Of a stretch of 64,000 nt of DNA, positions 36,770 to 46,112 are shown one piece after another (the stretch's first letter is position 1; every line of letters begins with the position of its first letter). Made by a program: the position numbers and the translations under genes. Origin of the DNA: Lapidilactobacillus luobeiensis. GTDB taxonomy: Bacteria; Bacillota; Bacilli; Lactobacillales; Lactobacillaceae. The DNA lies in the NCBI RefSeq assembly GCF_024345205.1, contig NZ_BROC01000001.1:124001-188000 (forward strand). The letters run 5' to 3'. A model generated the notes under the pieces. That model saw only the letters and a program-made list of their open reading frames with translations. It was not told the DNA's origin and did not search any database.

Positions 36770-37998
36770 GTTATGTCACAGCTGGTGAGTCTCACGGTCC
36801 CTATTTATCGGCGATCATTAGTGGTTTTCCAGCCAATGTATCGTTAAGTCAAACAACCTTATTGGCTGATCTGGCCCAACGGCAAAAGGGTTATGGTCGC
36901 GGTGGTCGGATGCAGATCGAGACAGATCAAGTGCAGATCACCAGTGGTGTTCGCTTCGGTCAAACTTTAGGCGGGCCGATCGGGTTGCTTTTACCTAACC
37001 AGGACTTCGCGAATTGGCAAGAGATCATGTCTGTTTGGCCCACGGCTTCCAATAATGCCAGCGGTCAGTTAAGCTCAGCGGCGCGACGGAAACGAACAGT
37101 GACCCAACCCCGCCCAGGTCATGCCGATCTAAGCGGTGCGCTAAAGTATGGGCAGCAACAAGATCTGCGTAATGTTTTGGAACGCGCCAGTGCCCGTGAG
37201 ACTGCGATGCGGGTGGCAGTCGGCAGCCTTTGCCGCCAATTTTTGCAACGATTCGGGATCGAGGTCTTGGGCTGGGTCAGCGCGATCGGGACTGCAACGA
37301 TCCCTTCATCTGTTCAAAAGACGGCCAGTGGGGCGCAAACTCTACCAGAATTTGCCAAATGGCAGGACCGAGTCAGCCGTGATCCGGTGCGCACGTTGAA
37401 TGACCAGGCCATGCAGGCAATGTGTCAAGAGATCGATCGTGCCCAGGCCGAAGGAACAACATTAGGTGGGCAGATCAGGGTAGTCGTTTTGGGTCTACCG
37501 ATCGGACTGGGCTCTTATGTTTCCGCCACAGACAAATTGGATGGTCGTTTAGCGCAAGCATTACTGAGCATCAATGCCATCAAAGGAATCAGTTTTGGCT
37601 CCGGCTTTGAGCTGGGTCAGCAATGGGGCCGAGCAACACTGGATCCGATCGTTGCCACGACAGCAGGTTTTTCACGAACCAGCAATCATCAAGGCGGGTT
37701 GGAAGGTGGTATGACCAATGGCCAACCATTGGTGATCGATCTGGTAATGAAGCCGATCCCGACACAACCGCAAGGCGCACCGACAGTGGATCTACGCACC
37801 ATGACCGCCAGTCGGGCAACAGTGCAGCGTTCTGATGTGACCGCCGTTCCCGCAGCTTCCGTGATTGCTCAAAATATGACCGCGATCGTTTTGATGCAGG
37901 CCTTTTGCGACATGTTTGGCGGCGATGAATTTGGGCGGATCAAGGCAGCTTATCAGTATTATTTGGATACGATCAAAACAGATTTTTTTGAAAAATAA
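36763..37998 (+). CDS. aroC: chorismate synthase
   Basis: Final step, EPSP to chorismate, using reduced FMN. 411 aa. The N-terminus YVTAGESHGPYLSAIISG, RPGHADLSGALKY and ARETAMRVAVGS are family signatures. ATG 36763 overlaps the aroB stop; the longer in-frame form has no support. About 110 bases separate it from aroA. Confidence 0.97.
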   Translation: MLSYVTAGESHGPYLSAIISGFPANVSLSQTTLLADLAQRQKGYGRGGRMQIETDQVQITSGVRFGQTLGGPIGLLLPNQDFANWQEIMSVWPTASNNASGQLSSAARRKRTVTQPRPGHADLSGALKYGQQQDLRNVLERASARETAMRVAVGSLCRQFLQRFGIEVLGWVSAIGTATIPSSVQKTASGAQTLPEFAKWQDRVSRDPVRTLNDQAMQAMCQEIDRAQAEGTTLGGQIRVVVLGLPIGLGSYVSATDKLDGRLAQALLSINAIKGISFGSGFELGQQWGRATLDPIVATTAGFSRTSNHQGGLEGGMTNGQPLVIDLVMKPIPTQPQGAPTVDLRTMTASRATVQRSDVTAVPAASVIAQNMTAIVLMQAFCDMFGGDEFGRIKAAYQYYLDTIKTDFFEK

Positions 37999-38108
37999 GG
38001 CTTGCTCTATCAAAGCCTTGCTGAGATAAGATAGTTTTTTGCCGGCTATCACTGTCTTGTGACTTGATACTGGCAACTGTTTTTGGAATCACGAAAGGAA
38101 GCGATCTT

Positions 38109-39455
38109 GTGACAACGCTGACGACCCTTTTTGCGACTGGATTTGATCCGACGACCAGCGCTGGACTGACCGGCACCTATCAGACACCCGGTGATAAAAG
38201 TATTTCCCATCGCGCGTTATTGTTAGGCGCTTTAGCTCAGGGTACTACGGTGATCAATGGGTTATTGCCTGCTGGCGATATTCTTTCAACCCGGCAAGCG
38301 TTACAAACTTTGGGGATCACCATCAAAACTAAGGGCGCAGTCACTGAAGTGAGCGGTCAAGGCGGCTGGCGATTTCAACCTGTTCAAGAAAAAATCGAGC
38401 TTGATCTTGGTAATTCTGGGACGACAACGCGCCTCTTGCTGGGCTTACTGGCCCGTCAGCGTTTTACGAGTCATTTACGGGGCGATATCAGTCTCTCTCA
38501 ACGGCCTTTAGCCGATATTATCGAACCTTTAAGTGAGATGGGGGCCAAATTCCAAACAGTGACAGCAACGTTACCCTTATCGATCGCACCAAATCAGTGG
38601 CTCAATGGTCTGCGCTATCGTTTGCCTGTCGCTAGTGCGCAATTGAAAAGCGCGTTGATCTTGGCGGCGCTGCAGGCGGATCAACCTAGTGTATTCTGGG
38701 AATTAGCACCGACTCGTGATCATACTGAACGTCTTTTGCGCTTATTTGGTGCTCAAGTGCTGACGAATGCCGGTAAGATCCAGGTTACCCCCCAGAGGCG
38801 GCCTTTACAGGCCCAAAAGTTAACGATCCCTGGTGATCCTTCTAGCGCGGCATTTATGATCTGTGCCGCGTTGTTGCGGCCCAATAGTGAATTAACGATC
38901 GCCAATCACAGTCTAAACCCAACCAGAACAGGGTTGTTGCGACTGTTGCAAGATCTTGGCGCGCCGATCACGATTTTACCAGCAAGTCAAACCGGAACGG
39001 TTGAACCAGCCGCAGATATTTTAGTCAAAACTTGGTCACGACCTTCTGGTACGATCAGGATCGACCAACACAATCTTGGCGGCCTGATCGATGAAGTTCC
39101 TTTGTTGGCATTACTGGCGACCCAATTGCCGGGAACCTCAGTCATCACCGACGCGGAGACTTTACGGCATAAAGAAACAGATCGGTTAGCGGTGATTTCT
39201 GAGCAATTACGTTTGTTTGGCGGCCAGATCGACGAACAGCCAGCGGGATTGATCATTCATGGTGGCTCGGCGCTCCAAGTACCGACTGTTGCTGACCTAG
39301 ATAGTCATGGTGATCACCGGATCGCGATGATGCTGGTCATTGCCGAATTATTAGTCAAAGCCAAACTACCGATCCGTGGCTTGAATAGCATCGCTATTTC
39401 TAATCCCACTTTTTTGACCGATCTAGTGCGCGCGTTAGCAGGTGGCCGATCATGA
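38109..39455 (+). CDS. aroA: 5-enolpyruvylshikimate-3-phosphate synthase
   Basis: Joins PEP to shikimate-3-phosphate. 448 aa from GTG 38109, which has AAAGGAAG about eight bases upstream. Motifs: TPGDKSISHRALLLGALA, LGNSGTTTRLLLGLLA, GDPSSAAFMICAALL and RHKETDRLAVI. An in-frame extension to 38064 lacks an RBS. Overlaps aroK by four bases (ATGA). Confidence 0.96.
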   Translation: MTTLTTLFATGFDPTTSAGLTGTYQTPGDKSISHRALLLGALAQGTTVINGLLPAGDILSTRQALQTLGITIKTKGAVTEVSGQGGWRFQPVQEKIELDLGNSGTTTRLLLGLLARQRFTSHLRGDISLSQRPLADIIEPLSEMGAKFQTVTATLPLSIAPNQWLNGLRYRLPVASAQLKSALILAALQADQPSVFWELAPTRDHTERLLRLFGAQVLTNAGKIQVTPQRRPLQAQKLTIPGDPSSAAFMICAALLRPNSELTIANHSLNPTRTGLLRLLQDLGAPITILPASQTGTVEPAADILVKTWSRPSGTIRIDQHNLGGLIDEVPLLALLATQLPGTSVITDAETLRHKETDRLAVISEQLRLFGGQIDEQPAGLIIHGGSALQVPTVADLDSHGDHRIAMMLVIAELLVKAKLPIRGLNSIAISNPTFLTDLVRALAGGRS

Positions 39456-39967
39456 CTTTGATCTTGATTGGTTTTATGGGTGTTGGTAAAAGCACAGTGG
39501 CCCATGCTTTGGCCCAACGCTATCAATTGTCAGCTGTTGATTTGGATCAGGTCATCAGCCAAACTTACGGGCCGATCGAAAAGATTTTTGACCGTGCTGG
39601 TGAAGCCGAGTTTCGTCGATTGGAATACCAGACCTTAGCTCGCTGCCTACAAGGACAAGGATCTCCTGATGTGCTCGCATTAGGCGGTGGTATCGTTGAA
39701 ACGCCGGCCAGCCAGCAACTTTTACGGAGACAAGCTCAAGTTCTTTGGCTAAACGGCAGCTTTGAGTTATCTTGGCAACGGATCGATCATGCCGCTGGTC
39801 GTCCCCTGGTCGCGACCCTGACGCGCAATGGTCTACTTCAACGCTTTGAGCAGCGCCAGCAACTTTACGCGGATGTGGCGACTGATCAGTTGGCCTTAAA
39901 TGAACCCGTTCCACCGCCGGCAGAATTGGCCGCTACGATCTATCAACATTTCTTTGACCTAAGCTAA
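39452..39967 (+). CDS. aroK: shikimate kinase
   Basis: Phosphorylates shikimate at O3. 171 aa. Walker A GFMGVGKST at residues 7-15, FRRLEYQTL (shikimate-binding region) and LALGGGIVET are present. ATG inside the aroA stop. Last aro gene before a strong terminator. No dehydroquinate dehydratase (aroD or aroQ) is present in the block. Confidence 0.95.
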   Translation: MTLILIGFMGVGKSTVAHALAQRYQLSAVDLDQVISQTYGPIEKIFDRAGEAEFRRLEYQTLARCLQGQGSPDVLALGGGIVETPASQQLLRRQAQVLWLNGSFELSWQRIDHAAGRPLVATLTRNGLLQRFEQRQQLYADVATDQLALNEPVPPPAELAATIYQHFFDLS

Positions 39968-39988
39968 CGCGAGCTAATCTCAGCGTAT

Positions 39989-40028
39989 CAAAAACCACCA
40001 AAAATCACATTGGATTTTGGTGGTTTTT
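39989..40028. terminator. intrinsic terminator after aroK
   Basis: AAAACCACCAAAAATC pairs with GATTTTGGTGGTTTT, with a T-run. It may also serve pepD from the other strand. Confidence 0.88.
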
Positions 40029-40148
40029 TGATTACTCAGCGCTGTGTCTTAGTTGAATGAGCAAGTGCTATTTCCGAACGTTTATTCAAACAAGGTTCTG
40101 AGCTGGTGTTTTCGCTAAGCTCTAGGCGCCAATTGGACTTCAAAATGT

Positions 40149-41570
40149 TTATAAATTAGGATCCACTTTAAAGTTCAAGGGCGAACGGGCGGTCTGTTTA
40201 GTGATCAACGTGCTGATCAACTTTTGGTAAGCACTAAGCGCGATCTTGGCCACTTGAGCATTGCTTTGATCGAGCGCAGCCTGGCGCTGAACACCGGCCA
40301 GTGCAGCGATTTTTGCATCGGCCAAGGCCAATTGCCGCCATAAGTCCTGGGTGGTTTGGGTTTGCGTGCCACTGAGATCGCGAGCGTAAGCTTGAGGGGC
40401 GCGATCGACCAAAACGCCAGCCTGCTTGAAGATCCAATAGGCCGAGGTCGGGGTATAATTTTCTCGTCCGCGCTGATACATTTGTGGTACTTTCGCGCCT
40501 TGACTGTAGAAAGGCACAAAAACACTTTGTGCGGTCACACCCATTGCCAGCCAATGGATCCCAACTAACTCTGGTGTCGCTGTGGACCGTAATTGTAACA
40601 AATGGGATTCTTGGGTGGTGGCGACACTGATCGGGCGAAAACGTTTGGCCACTGGTTGATTCCCCATTAAATCATAAGGGGTGTCCTGAAAATGATCACC
40701 TAAAACACGTGCCGCGGCCGCGATCGTGATCGGATAATCCGGTTGACGCAAAAAAGGTAATTCGTGATCTTGAGGCGTTTGCTCGCAGGATGGTGTTAAT
40801 AAACGTTGGCCACTCCAGACTCGGGGCGTATTATAAGTCAGATCCGAGTCATCATTGGTACCAAAGATCCGCCGAAAATTGAATGGTCGTGTGGCGGGCC
40901 ACAGGTTATTTTTAGTCACGAAATCTTCTAAATGGGGTGCCCAGATGAAATTATCTGGATCGGTAAAATCAATGGTTTGGATCGAGATCTGATTGGCGAC
41001 GACTGCATATGCATCATCGGGGATCCGTTGGGCGACCCATTGATGACCGGAAGCGACTTCAAAATACCAAGCTTCATTTTGGTCGGCGAACAAAATGCCG
41101 TTGGCTTCAGCGCTACCATGTTCATTGATGATCGCTCCTAAACGTTGGACGCCAGCCCGCGCGGTTTTGACGTAGGGGAGCACGACGGTCACGATGGCTT
41201 CTTCCAATATGCCGGTTCCAGTTTTGAAGGGATCATGGGCCAAAACCCGTTCATTCCCATAAGCGCTCTCGGTCGCACTGACTGCGACATGATACTCATT
41301 GATCCCATCTTCGGCGAAGATCCCATAACGATCTGTCCATTCTGGCGTGGCCGAATGTTGAAAAATCAGCTCTGGTAGCTCCAGCTCAAATTTGTTCGCC
41401 CGTGAGCGAAAGTGATTACCTGTGACCTTTTGGCGGGGATTGAATTGAAGATGCTTCGGCCAAGCCGTTTGACTATCTTCATTGCGCCCGATGATCACTG
41501 AGCCATCGTTGCTGGCGTTTTTACCGATCAGGATCGAGGTGCAAGAACTTCTCTGAATTTTTGGTTGCAT
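40149..41570 (-). CDS. pepD: C69 family dipeptidase (PepD type)
   Basis: 473-aa Ntn-type dipeptidase typical of lactobacilli. The catalytic cysteine is probably C10 in SSCTSILIGKNAS; homologues process or start just before this Cys. GSVIIGRNEDSQ, ATESAYGNERVL and WYFEVASGHQW follow the C69 pattern. RBS AAGGAG eight bases before the ATG on the minus strand. Single-gene unit facing the aro operon terminator. Confidence 0.92.
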   Translation of the reverse strand: MQPKIQRSSCTSILIGKNASNDGSVIIGRNEDSQTAWPKHLQFNPRQKVTGNHFRSRANKFELELPELIFQHSATPEWTDRYGIFAEDGINEYHVAVSATESAYGNERVLAHDPFKTGTGILEEAIVTVVLPYVKTARAGVQRLGAIINEHGSAEANGILFADQNEAWYFEVASGHQWVAQRIPDDAYAVVANQISIQTIDFTDPDNFIWAPHLEDFVTKNNLWPATRPFNFRRIFGTNDDSDLTYNTPRVWSGQRLLTPSCEQTPQDHELPFLRQPDYPITIAAAARVLGDHFQDTPYDLMGNQPVAKRFRPISVATTQESHLLQLRSTATPELVGIHWLAMGVTAQSVFVPFYSQGAKVPQMYQRGRENYTPTSAYWIFKQAGVLVDRAPQAYARDLSGTQTQTTQDLWRQLALADAKIAALAGVQRQAALDQSNAQVAKIALSAYQKLISTLITKQTARSPLNFKVDPNL

Positions 41571-41629
41571 TTTTAGCGCTCCTTGTTCATGATAAAGGCA
41601 GACCTAATTCCAATTAAGGAGGGAAAAAG

Positions 41630-41815
41630 ATGCCTTTAGTTCATATTGATTTGATTGCTGGCCGTAGTGAAGACCAGTTAAAAGCTTTGGTTGCCGAGGT
41701 AACAGCGGCAGTGGTCAAGAATACCGGCGCGCCGGCGGAACATGTCCATGTCGTTTTGAATGAAATGCAGCCGAACCGTTACGCGGACGGCGGCGTTTTG
41801 CGCAGTGAGCAGTAG
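41630..41815 (+). CDS. 4-oxalocrotonate tautomerase family protein
   Basis: 61-aa small tautomerase. The catalytic N-terminal proline (Pro2 before Met removal) and the VHIDLIAGRSEDQLKALV pattern are present. It probably acts as a hexamer; the natural substrate in lactic acid bacteria is unknown. RBS AAGGAGGG before the ATG. Followed by a bidirectional terminator. Confidence 0.93.
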   Translation: MPLVHIDLIAGRSEDQLKALVAEVTAAVVKNTGAPAEHVHVVLNEMQPNRYADGGVLRSEQ

Positions 41816-41830
41816 CAATAATGATCAATG

Positions 41831-41882
41831 AAAAAACAGAGTCGCAAGCACGCCAAGAATGGGCGTCGCGACTCTGTTTTTT
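41831..41882. terminator. bidirectional terminator
   Basis: AAAAAACAGAGTCGC and GCGACTCTGTTTTTT; it separates the tautomerase gene (+) from the HAD gene (-), whose stop codon lies in the right arm. Confidence 0.88.
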
Positions 41883-42684
41883 AAACCGCGAGATATTTGG
41901 TCAAATAATCGGCCAACCCATCTTCGTTATTGGGTAGGGTAGTCACATCATTGGCTACCGCTTTGACCTCAGGCACGCCATTCGCCATCGCCACACCCCA
42001 GCCAACGTGGGTCAACATCTCTAGATCATTGACTTCATCACCAAAAGCAATGATATCCTTATTGTCGATCTCAAAATAATCGGCTAAATATTGCACGCCA
42101 CGATATTTATTGATGCCCTTTTCCACGATCTCTAACGCATTGATCGCACCGCCCCAACTGTTCATTTCAATATTCGGATACTTCGCATATAAGGTCTCAC
42201 GAATGAATTCTTGATCTTTATTGTCAACGAAGATCGTCAACGAAGTGGGGTCTGCTCGTAAATTACGTTCATTCAACACCTGGTCCGGCGACAATGCTTT
42301 GGGGAAAAAACCAATGTCTAAGTTTGAGACCCGATCCGCATAAACAAAATTTTTGCCTTCTGCGGCGATCATTTCGATTGGTAGATCCTGTTTCAATTTC
42401 AAAACATCAAAAACCAGATCACGAGGGATCGCGGATGAATATTCACCGGCCCAAGAATGTTCGGGAATATGGATCAGGCCACCATTGAAATTGACCATCG
42501 GCCCCTGGAGACCCAATTGATGATAATAATTCTCACTGATTCGATTAGGTCGACCAGTGGCGATCGCCACCATGTGGCCTTGCGCCGCGGCTTGATGTAA
42601 GGCCGCGATCGTTTTCGCCGTGATCTTTGACTCATTGTTCAAGGTCGTGCCGTCTAGATCTAAGGCAATTAATTTCTTTGTCAT
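41881..42684 (-). CDS. Cof-type HAD phosphatase
   Basis: 267-aa haloacid dehalogenase-like hydrolase of the Cof (IIB) subfamily. Motif I LDLDGTTLN (Asp nucleophile), motif II IATGRP, and motif IV FGDEVNDLEML are present, with the C2 cap between. Likely a sugar- or nucleotide-phosphate phosphatase; the substrate cannot be told from sequence. GAGGAG lies upstream on the minus strand. Confidence 0.93.
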   Translation of the reverse strand: MTKKLIALDLDGTTLNNESKITAKTIAALHQAAAQGHMVAIATGRPNRISENYYHQLGLQGPMVNFNGGLIHIPEHSWAGEYSSAIPRDLVFDVLKLKQDLPIEMIAAEGKNFVYADRVSNLDIGFFPKALSPDQVLNERNLRADPTSLTIFVDNKDQEFIRETLYAKYPNIEMNSWGGAINALEIVEKGINKYRGVQYLADYFEIDNKDIIAFGDEVNDLEMLTHVGWGVAMANGVPEVKAVANDVTTLPNNEDGLADYLTKYLAV

Positions 42685-43072
42685 AATACGTTCGTTACTC
42701 CTCTATCTCGATATTTCTTTTTTTAAGTGGAACTTTTTAATTATTCTCAGTTTTTCATACAATAAATAGGTATGTTGCTTTATTTTAGCAAAAAATCACG
42801 TATAAATAAAGCAAATAATTCAGGAATACCGCTTCGTTTTGGCCTTGTTCATGTCAAAATCAGGTTTGCGCTGCTGAGCTGATGACGATCCATTTCAGAC
42901 TTGCCCGAATGAAGTGATCCTGCAATTCTGATTTCTGTAGTTACCGGCCGTGATTTAAATCAGGCAAATACAGCCGCTCAATCATGATCACTAGGATCAT
43001 TGCAATCGAAATAACAGATCAGCAGATCGGCCCCAGGTGTTCGCCGCCGTGGTATCACCCTATAATTGTCAA
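42685..43072. other. intergenic region between divergent HAD and SufT-like genes
   Basis: About 390 bases without a supported gene. The left part is AT-rich and has an inverted repeat, TTGCTTTATTT (42775-42785) with AAATAAAGCAA (42804-42814), which could be an operator or hairpin near the HAD promoter. The right part contains short palindromes (ATGATCACTAGGATCAT) but no recognised element. Confidence 0.5.
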
Positions 43073-43101
43073 TTGCGCTTTTTCCAGGGAATCAGTATAA
43101 T
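43073..43101 (+). promoter_or_regulatory. promoter of the SufT-like gene
   Basis: TTGCGC (43073-43078), a 17-bp spacer, TATAAT (43096-43101); RBS GAGGAG follows at 43108, so the leader is very short. Confidence 0.7.
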
Positions 43102-43121
43102 GGCGATGAGGAGTGATAACC

Positions 43122-43436
43122 GTGGAACAAGCAGAAGTAATGCAAGAAAAAATTCTTGGTGCCCTTGAAACAGTCATCGATCCCGAACTGGGCATCGACA
43201 TTGTTAATCTCGGTCTGGTTTATGAAGTCGAACTTGATGATGACGGTTTGTGTACGATCAAAATGACTTTGACGACGATGGGTTGTCCTTTGACCGACTA
43301 TTTATCAGATTCGATCAATACCGCCGTGATGAAATTGCCTGAAGTCGAGGATGTGGAGATCGATTTGGTTTGGTATCCTCAATGGAACCCAGAAATGATG
43401 AGTCGTTATGCGCGTATCTCATTAGGTATCGGCTAA
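43122..43436 (+). CDS. metal-sulfur cluster biosynthetic factor (MIP18/SufT-like, DUF59)
   Basis: 104 aa. The DPELGIDIVNLGLVYEV start of the domain and the TTMGCPL segment with the conserved cysteine are present. Homologues (SufT/PaaD family) assist Fe-S protein maturation. GTG 43122 is eight bases after GAGGAG; the upstream in-frame GTG overlaps the RBS. Followed 23 bases later by a DUF2200 gene. Confidence 0.9.
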   Translation: MEQAEVMQEKILGALETVIDPELGIDIVNLGLVYEVELDDDGLCTIKMTLTTMGCPLTDYLSDSINTAVMKLPEVEDVEIDLVWYPQWNPEMMSRYARISLGIG

Positions 43437-43459
43437 AGACAGGATAAGGAGTTGATCAA

Positions 43460-43810
43460 ATGGCTCAACCTAAACTGTATCGGATGGCATTCGCTCGTAT
43501 CTACCCACTTTATTTACAGAAAGTAACTAAAAAAGGGCGGAAACAAGTAGAATTGGATCAGGTGATCACTTGGTTGACGGGCTATTCTGCCGACCAGATC
43601 CAAGCACAGGTCAGCGCCCAAGTCGACCTCTATACTTTTTTTGCAGAGGCGCCAGCCTTTAATCCAAAGGCTAGTTTGATCACGGGCAAGGTCTGTGGCG
43701 TTCAAGTCGAAACGATCGCGGAACCTTTGCTCCAGAAGATCCGCTATTTGGATAAGCTAGTCGATGAATTGGCTCGTGGTCGGACAATGGCTAAGATTTT
43801 ACGTCAATAA
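43460..43810 (+). CDS. DUF2200 family protein
   Basis: 116-aa cytosolic protein with the family pattern YRMAFARIYPLYLQKVTKKGR and WLTGYSADQI. Function unknown. RBS TAAGGAG before the ATG. Probably co-transcribed with the SufT-like gene. Confidence 0.88.
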   Translation: MAQPKLYRMAFARIYPLYLQKVTKKGRKQVELDQVITWLTGYSADQIQAQVSAQVDLYTFFAEAPAFNPKASLITGKVCGVQVETIAEPLLQKIRYLDKLVDELARGRTMAKILRQ

Positions 43811-43832
43811 AAATGACTGAGTTCGACATCAC

Positions 43833-43857
43833 AAAAAAAGACCGCCAAAGCGGCCTT
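43833..43857 (-). terminator. terminator of the 61-aa gene
   Basis: On the minus strand AAGGCCGC and GCGGTCTT form the stem, followed by seven T residues. Confidence 0.8.
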
Positions 43858-43877
43858 CACTGTTAAAACTGATCACG

Positions 43878-44063
43878 CTACTTTTTGCTAGCGAAATAAG
43901 CAGTCAGTCTTTTAGCTTCGTCATCAGTGGGCTCGCTTTCACCTGCTTTGATTTGGTGGATTTTTTCCACCGTGAAGTGACTTTCAAACGCGATCTGCGT
44001 GTCAGTCAATTCTTTTTGTTTCTGAAAATCGATCAAAGCTTGTCCGATAGTTGATAATGCCAT
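43878..44063 (-). CDS. small HTH-like conserved protein
   Basis: 61 aa. Predicted mostly helical, with an arrangement like an XRE-type helix-turn-helix (LTDTQIAFESHFTVEKIHQI). Resembles small conserved lactobacillar proteins of unknown function. Strong RBS TAAGGAGG before the ATG and its own terminator support expression. Confidence 0.75.
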   Translation of the reverse strand: MALSTIGQALIDFQKQKELTDTQIAFESHFTVEKIHQIKAGESEPTDDEAKRLTAYFASKK

Positions 44064-44157
44064 ACCGTCATACCTCCTTAATGGTCAGTCGGAATTGGAC
44101 TCGACTTAATTTTAGCATTAAATCCGAGAGATACAAAATAAAATGTAGGTGAAGAAT

Positions 44158-44478
44158 ATGTCAAATCAAGATTTAGCAAATTTTCCCACAGGTGAGTTTG
44201 CTGCTTTTTCGACCACTAAGATGGCCAACTTCCTACCGTACAATAGGAATACAACGTTAGCAATGGTCAAAGCCTTCTTTGGCGGCGATTATGGAAAAAA
44301 AGCCGATGTGATCAACGATCGCTTGGTCGTTCTTGGTAGCGAAGGATGGGCGCCAGTCGATTATGGCAAGATCATCGCTCGGTTCGTCAATAAGAAATAT
44401 AAAATCATTGATGTGGATTATTACCAACGTAATTTCAACGCGCCAATCATCGATGAACAGGGGCAAGGTATTCACTAA
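44158..44478 (+). CDS. conserved hypothetical protein
   Basis: 106 aa, acidic to neutral, no signal peptide or membrane span, no domain I recognise. ATG 44158 has AGGTGA upstream; a GTG three codons earlier is possible. Between a divergent small gene and a bidirectional terminator, so a single-gene unit. Confidence 0.75.
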   Translation: MSNQDLANFPTGEFAAFSTTKMANFLPYNRNTTLAMVKAFFGGDYGKKADVINDRLVVLGSEGWAPVDYGKIIARFVNKKYKIIDVDYYQRNFNAPIIDEQGQGIH

Positions 44479-44509
44479 AGTCAGTGATGTTTGCGCCTAA
44501 CAATCTAAT

Positions 44510-44566
44510 AAAAGCATCTTACCCTTGTCGTGGCCAGTGGCGACGCTGGGGGTAAGATGCTTTTTT
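44510..44566. terminator. bidirectional terminator
   Basis: AAAAGCATCTTACCC and GGGTAAGATGCTTTTTT; between the 106-aa gene (+) and the threonine-synthase-like gene (-). Confidence 0.88.
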
Positions 44567-44596
44567 AGCTTGACTTGGTTTAAGTGAAAAGAACGG

Positions 44597-45934
44597 TCAC
44601 AGATTTTCTGATAATTGTGTGACGATTTCTTCAGCTGGGACTTGCGGCAAAGTTGGTAATGTTTTTGCCTTTAGATGGGTCAGCACTCGGGGCACTTTCA
44701 GATCAACGATCTGCCGCAGGATCTGAACTGCCTCAAAATCAGTTTTACCGTCTTGACGATTTGTGATCCCGCGCAGGATAGCTTCTGGAGTCTGGAAAGG
44801 ATCCGCCAAGCTCAAAACGATCGCGTTTTTAAGTTGATGAGCTTGAACGAACGCGCTGGCCTGAGCTGCGGTCACACCAAGGGTCAATTGATCTTGAGTT
44901 TGCCCGCGGCGGATCTCACGCAAGATCGCAGGTTCAGCAACGACTTCGATTTGAAGCCAATCTTGCCAAGTTGCGCTCAATTGGGCCCAAGTGGCTGTCA
45001 GGTCACGTGCTTGACCATCAAAACTTGCAGCCAGGCGCAGGAGATTTTTCAGTGTCGCCCAAGGTAAGGCTGCCTGCTCACCTTGTTGATATTGGGCCAA
45101 GAGGTGATCATCGGTTAGGGTAACAAAGAGCCGCTTGATCGGCGCGCCCAATAATTGGGCGTAGCGCGCCGCGATGATATTGCTAAAATCAGTGGTCGCC
45201 GTCACGATCGTCAAGTCTTGGTCTGGAGCCTGTTGAGCAATCAAGAAATAATCAAGGATCTGTGGCAAGATCACGGCTAATTGACCACCATCGACGGGGA
45301 CATAATAACGTTGCTCCGCCTTTACTGTTTCTTGTAAATGTGCTCGCTCTTGTTGCCAGCCGGCCAGAGTCACCAAGTCTTCAGTTTGATCAACACTAAG
45401 CGGAGCTACGTCATCAAGTAGGGCAGTCGCCAGAAATTGTTTCTGAACGAGTGGCGCTAGTCGACTGAGATCAGCAAAACCGGTCAGATGATTTCCTGGT
45501 AGTAGTTTTTCCGCCAACGCGATCAACAACGCTGGGTCATGGGCCACTAAACTTAATGGGGTCTCCGATTTGGCCAAGTCCTGAACTAAAGCAGTCGACC
45601 AATCTGCAGCCGTCATCGTCGGGCCGGCGCCTAATTCAGAAAAACGTGTTCCCAATGAGCCACGCGCTGGTGTCAAGGCGAGGGGCGCTTTCTTGCCCCA
45701 AGTGGTTTGGAGCGCTTGAGCCGCTAATTCTGTTGCTGCTACCAACGATGCCTGCGGGCACAACTCCTCAATGATCGCCCCTAAGATCTCAGCTGCAGGC
45801 GCATCGGCCCACGCCAAGGTCAATGGTTCTAAACCAGTAGGGAGCACGACCCGTGATTCTTCTCGATCCGCTTGCCAAGCTGCTTCTGTCGATAATGGCG
45901 CTAGATCGTCCGCATATTTATAAGTAACCGTCAT
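44597..45934 (-). CDS. threonine-synthase-like protein, probably not catalytic as ThrC
   Basis: 445 aa. Several segments follow threonine synthase: TATTDFSNIIAARYAQLLGAPIKRL (ThrC: FGNILAGYYAKKMGLPI), the following DDHLLAQYQQGEQ, and a C-terminal VLSLADPFQTPEAI like the ATAHPAKFPEAV of ThrC. The PLP-lysine motif (FKD in ThrC) expected near residue 105 is not recognisable; TPARGSLGTRFSEL occupies that area. It may therefore be a divergent paralogue with another role. Single-gene unit. Confidence 0.7.
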   Translation of the reverse strand: MTVTYKYADDLAPLSTEAAWQADREESRVVLPTGLEPLTLAWADAPAAEILGAIIEELCPQASLVAATELAAQALQTTWGKKAPLALTPARGSLGTRFSELGAGPTMTAADWSTALVQDLAKSETPLSLVAHDPALLIALAEKLLPGNHLTGFADLSRLAPLVQKQFLATALLDDVAPLSVDQTEDLVTLAGWQQERAHLQETVKAEQRYYVPVDGGQLAVILPQILDYFLIAQQAPDQDLTIVTATTDFSNIIAARYAQLLGAPIKRLFVTLTDDHLLAQYQQGEQAALPWATLKNLLRLAASFDGQARDLTATWAQLSATWQDWLQIEVVAEPAILREIRRGQTQDQLTLGVTAAQASAFVQAHQLKNAIVLSLADPFQTPEAILRGITNRQDGKTDFEAVQILRQIVDLKVPRVLTHLKAKTLPTLPQVPAEEIVTQLSENL

Positions 45935-46083
45935 TTGATCTCATCCTTTTTGTATCCGTTTTATAACACCACTTCTATTTTAGCGTAGTTTTGTGAAAAG
46001 ACCAGCAGTTCTCCGAAAAAGTTCCCAAAATTGAGCGAGCCTGGACTATTTTGAATCGAGGTTTTGCGCTTGTCGACCTAGCA

Positions 46084-46112
46084 TTCAAAAAAATCTTTTT
46101 TTAAGGTATAAT
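46084..46112 (+). promoter_or_regulatory. promoter of the methyltransferase-like gene
   Basis: TTCAAA (46084-46089), 17 bp, TATAAT (46107-46112). Confidence 0.6.

Noticed and set aside
42685-43072. Possible tRNA or riboswitch in the HAD-SufT gap
   Set aside because: Palindromes are present, but no tRNA T-loop or known riboswitch motif could be found.
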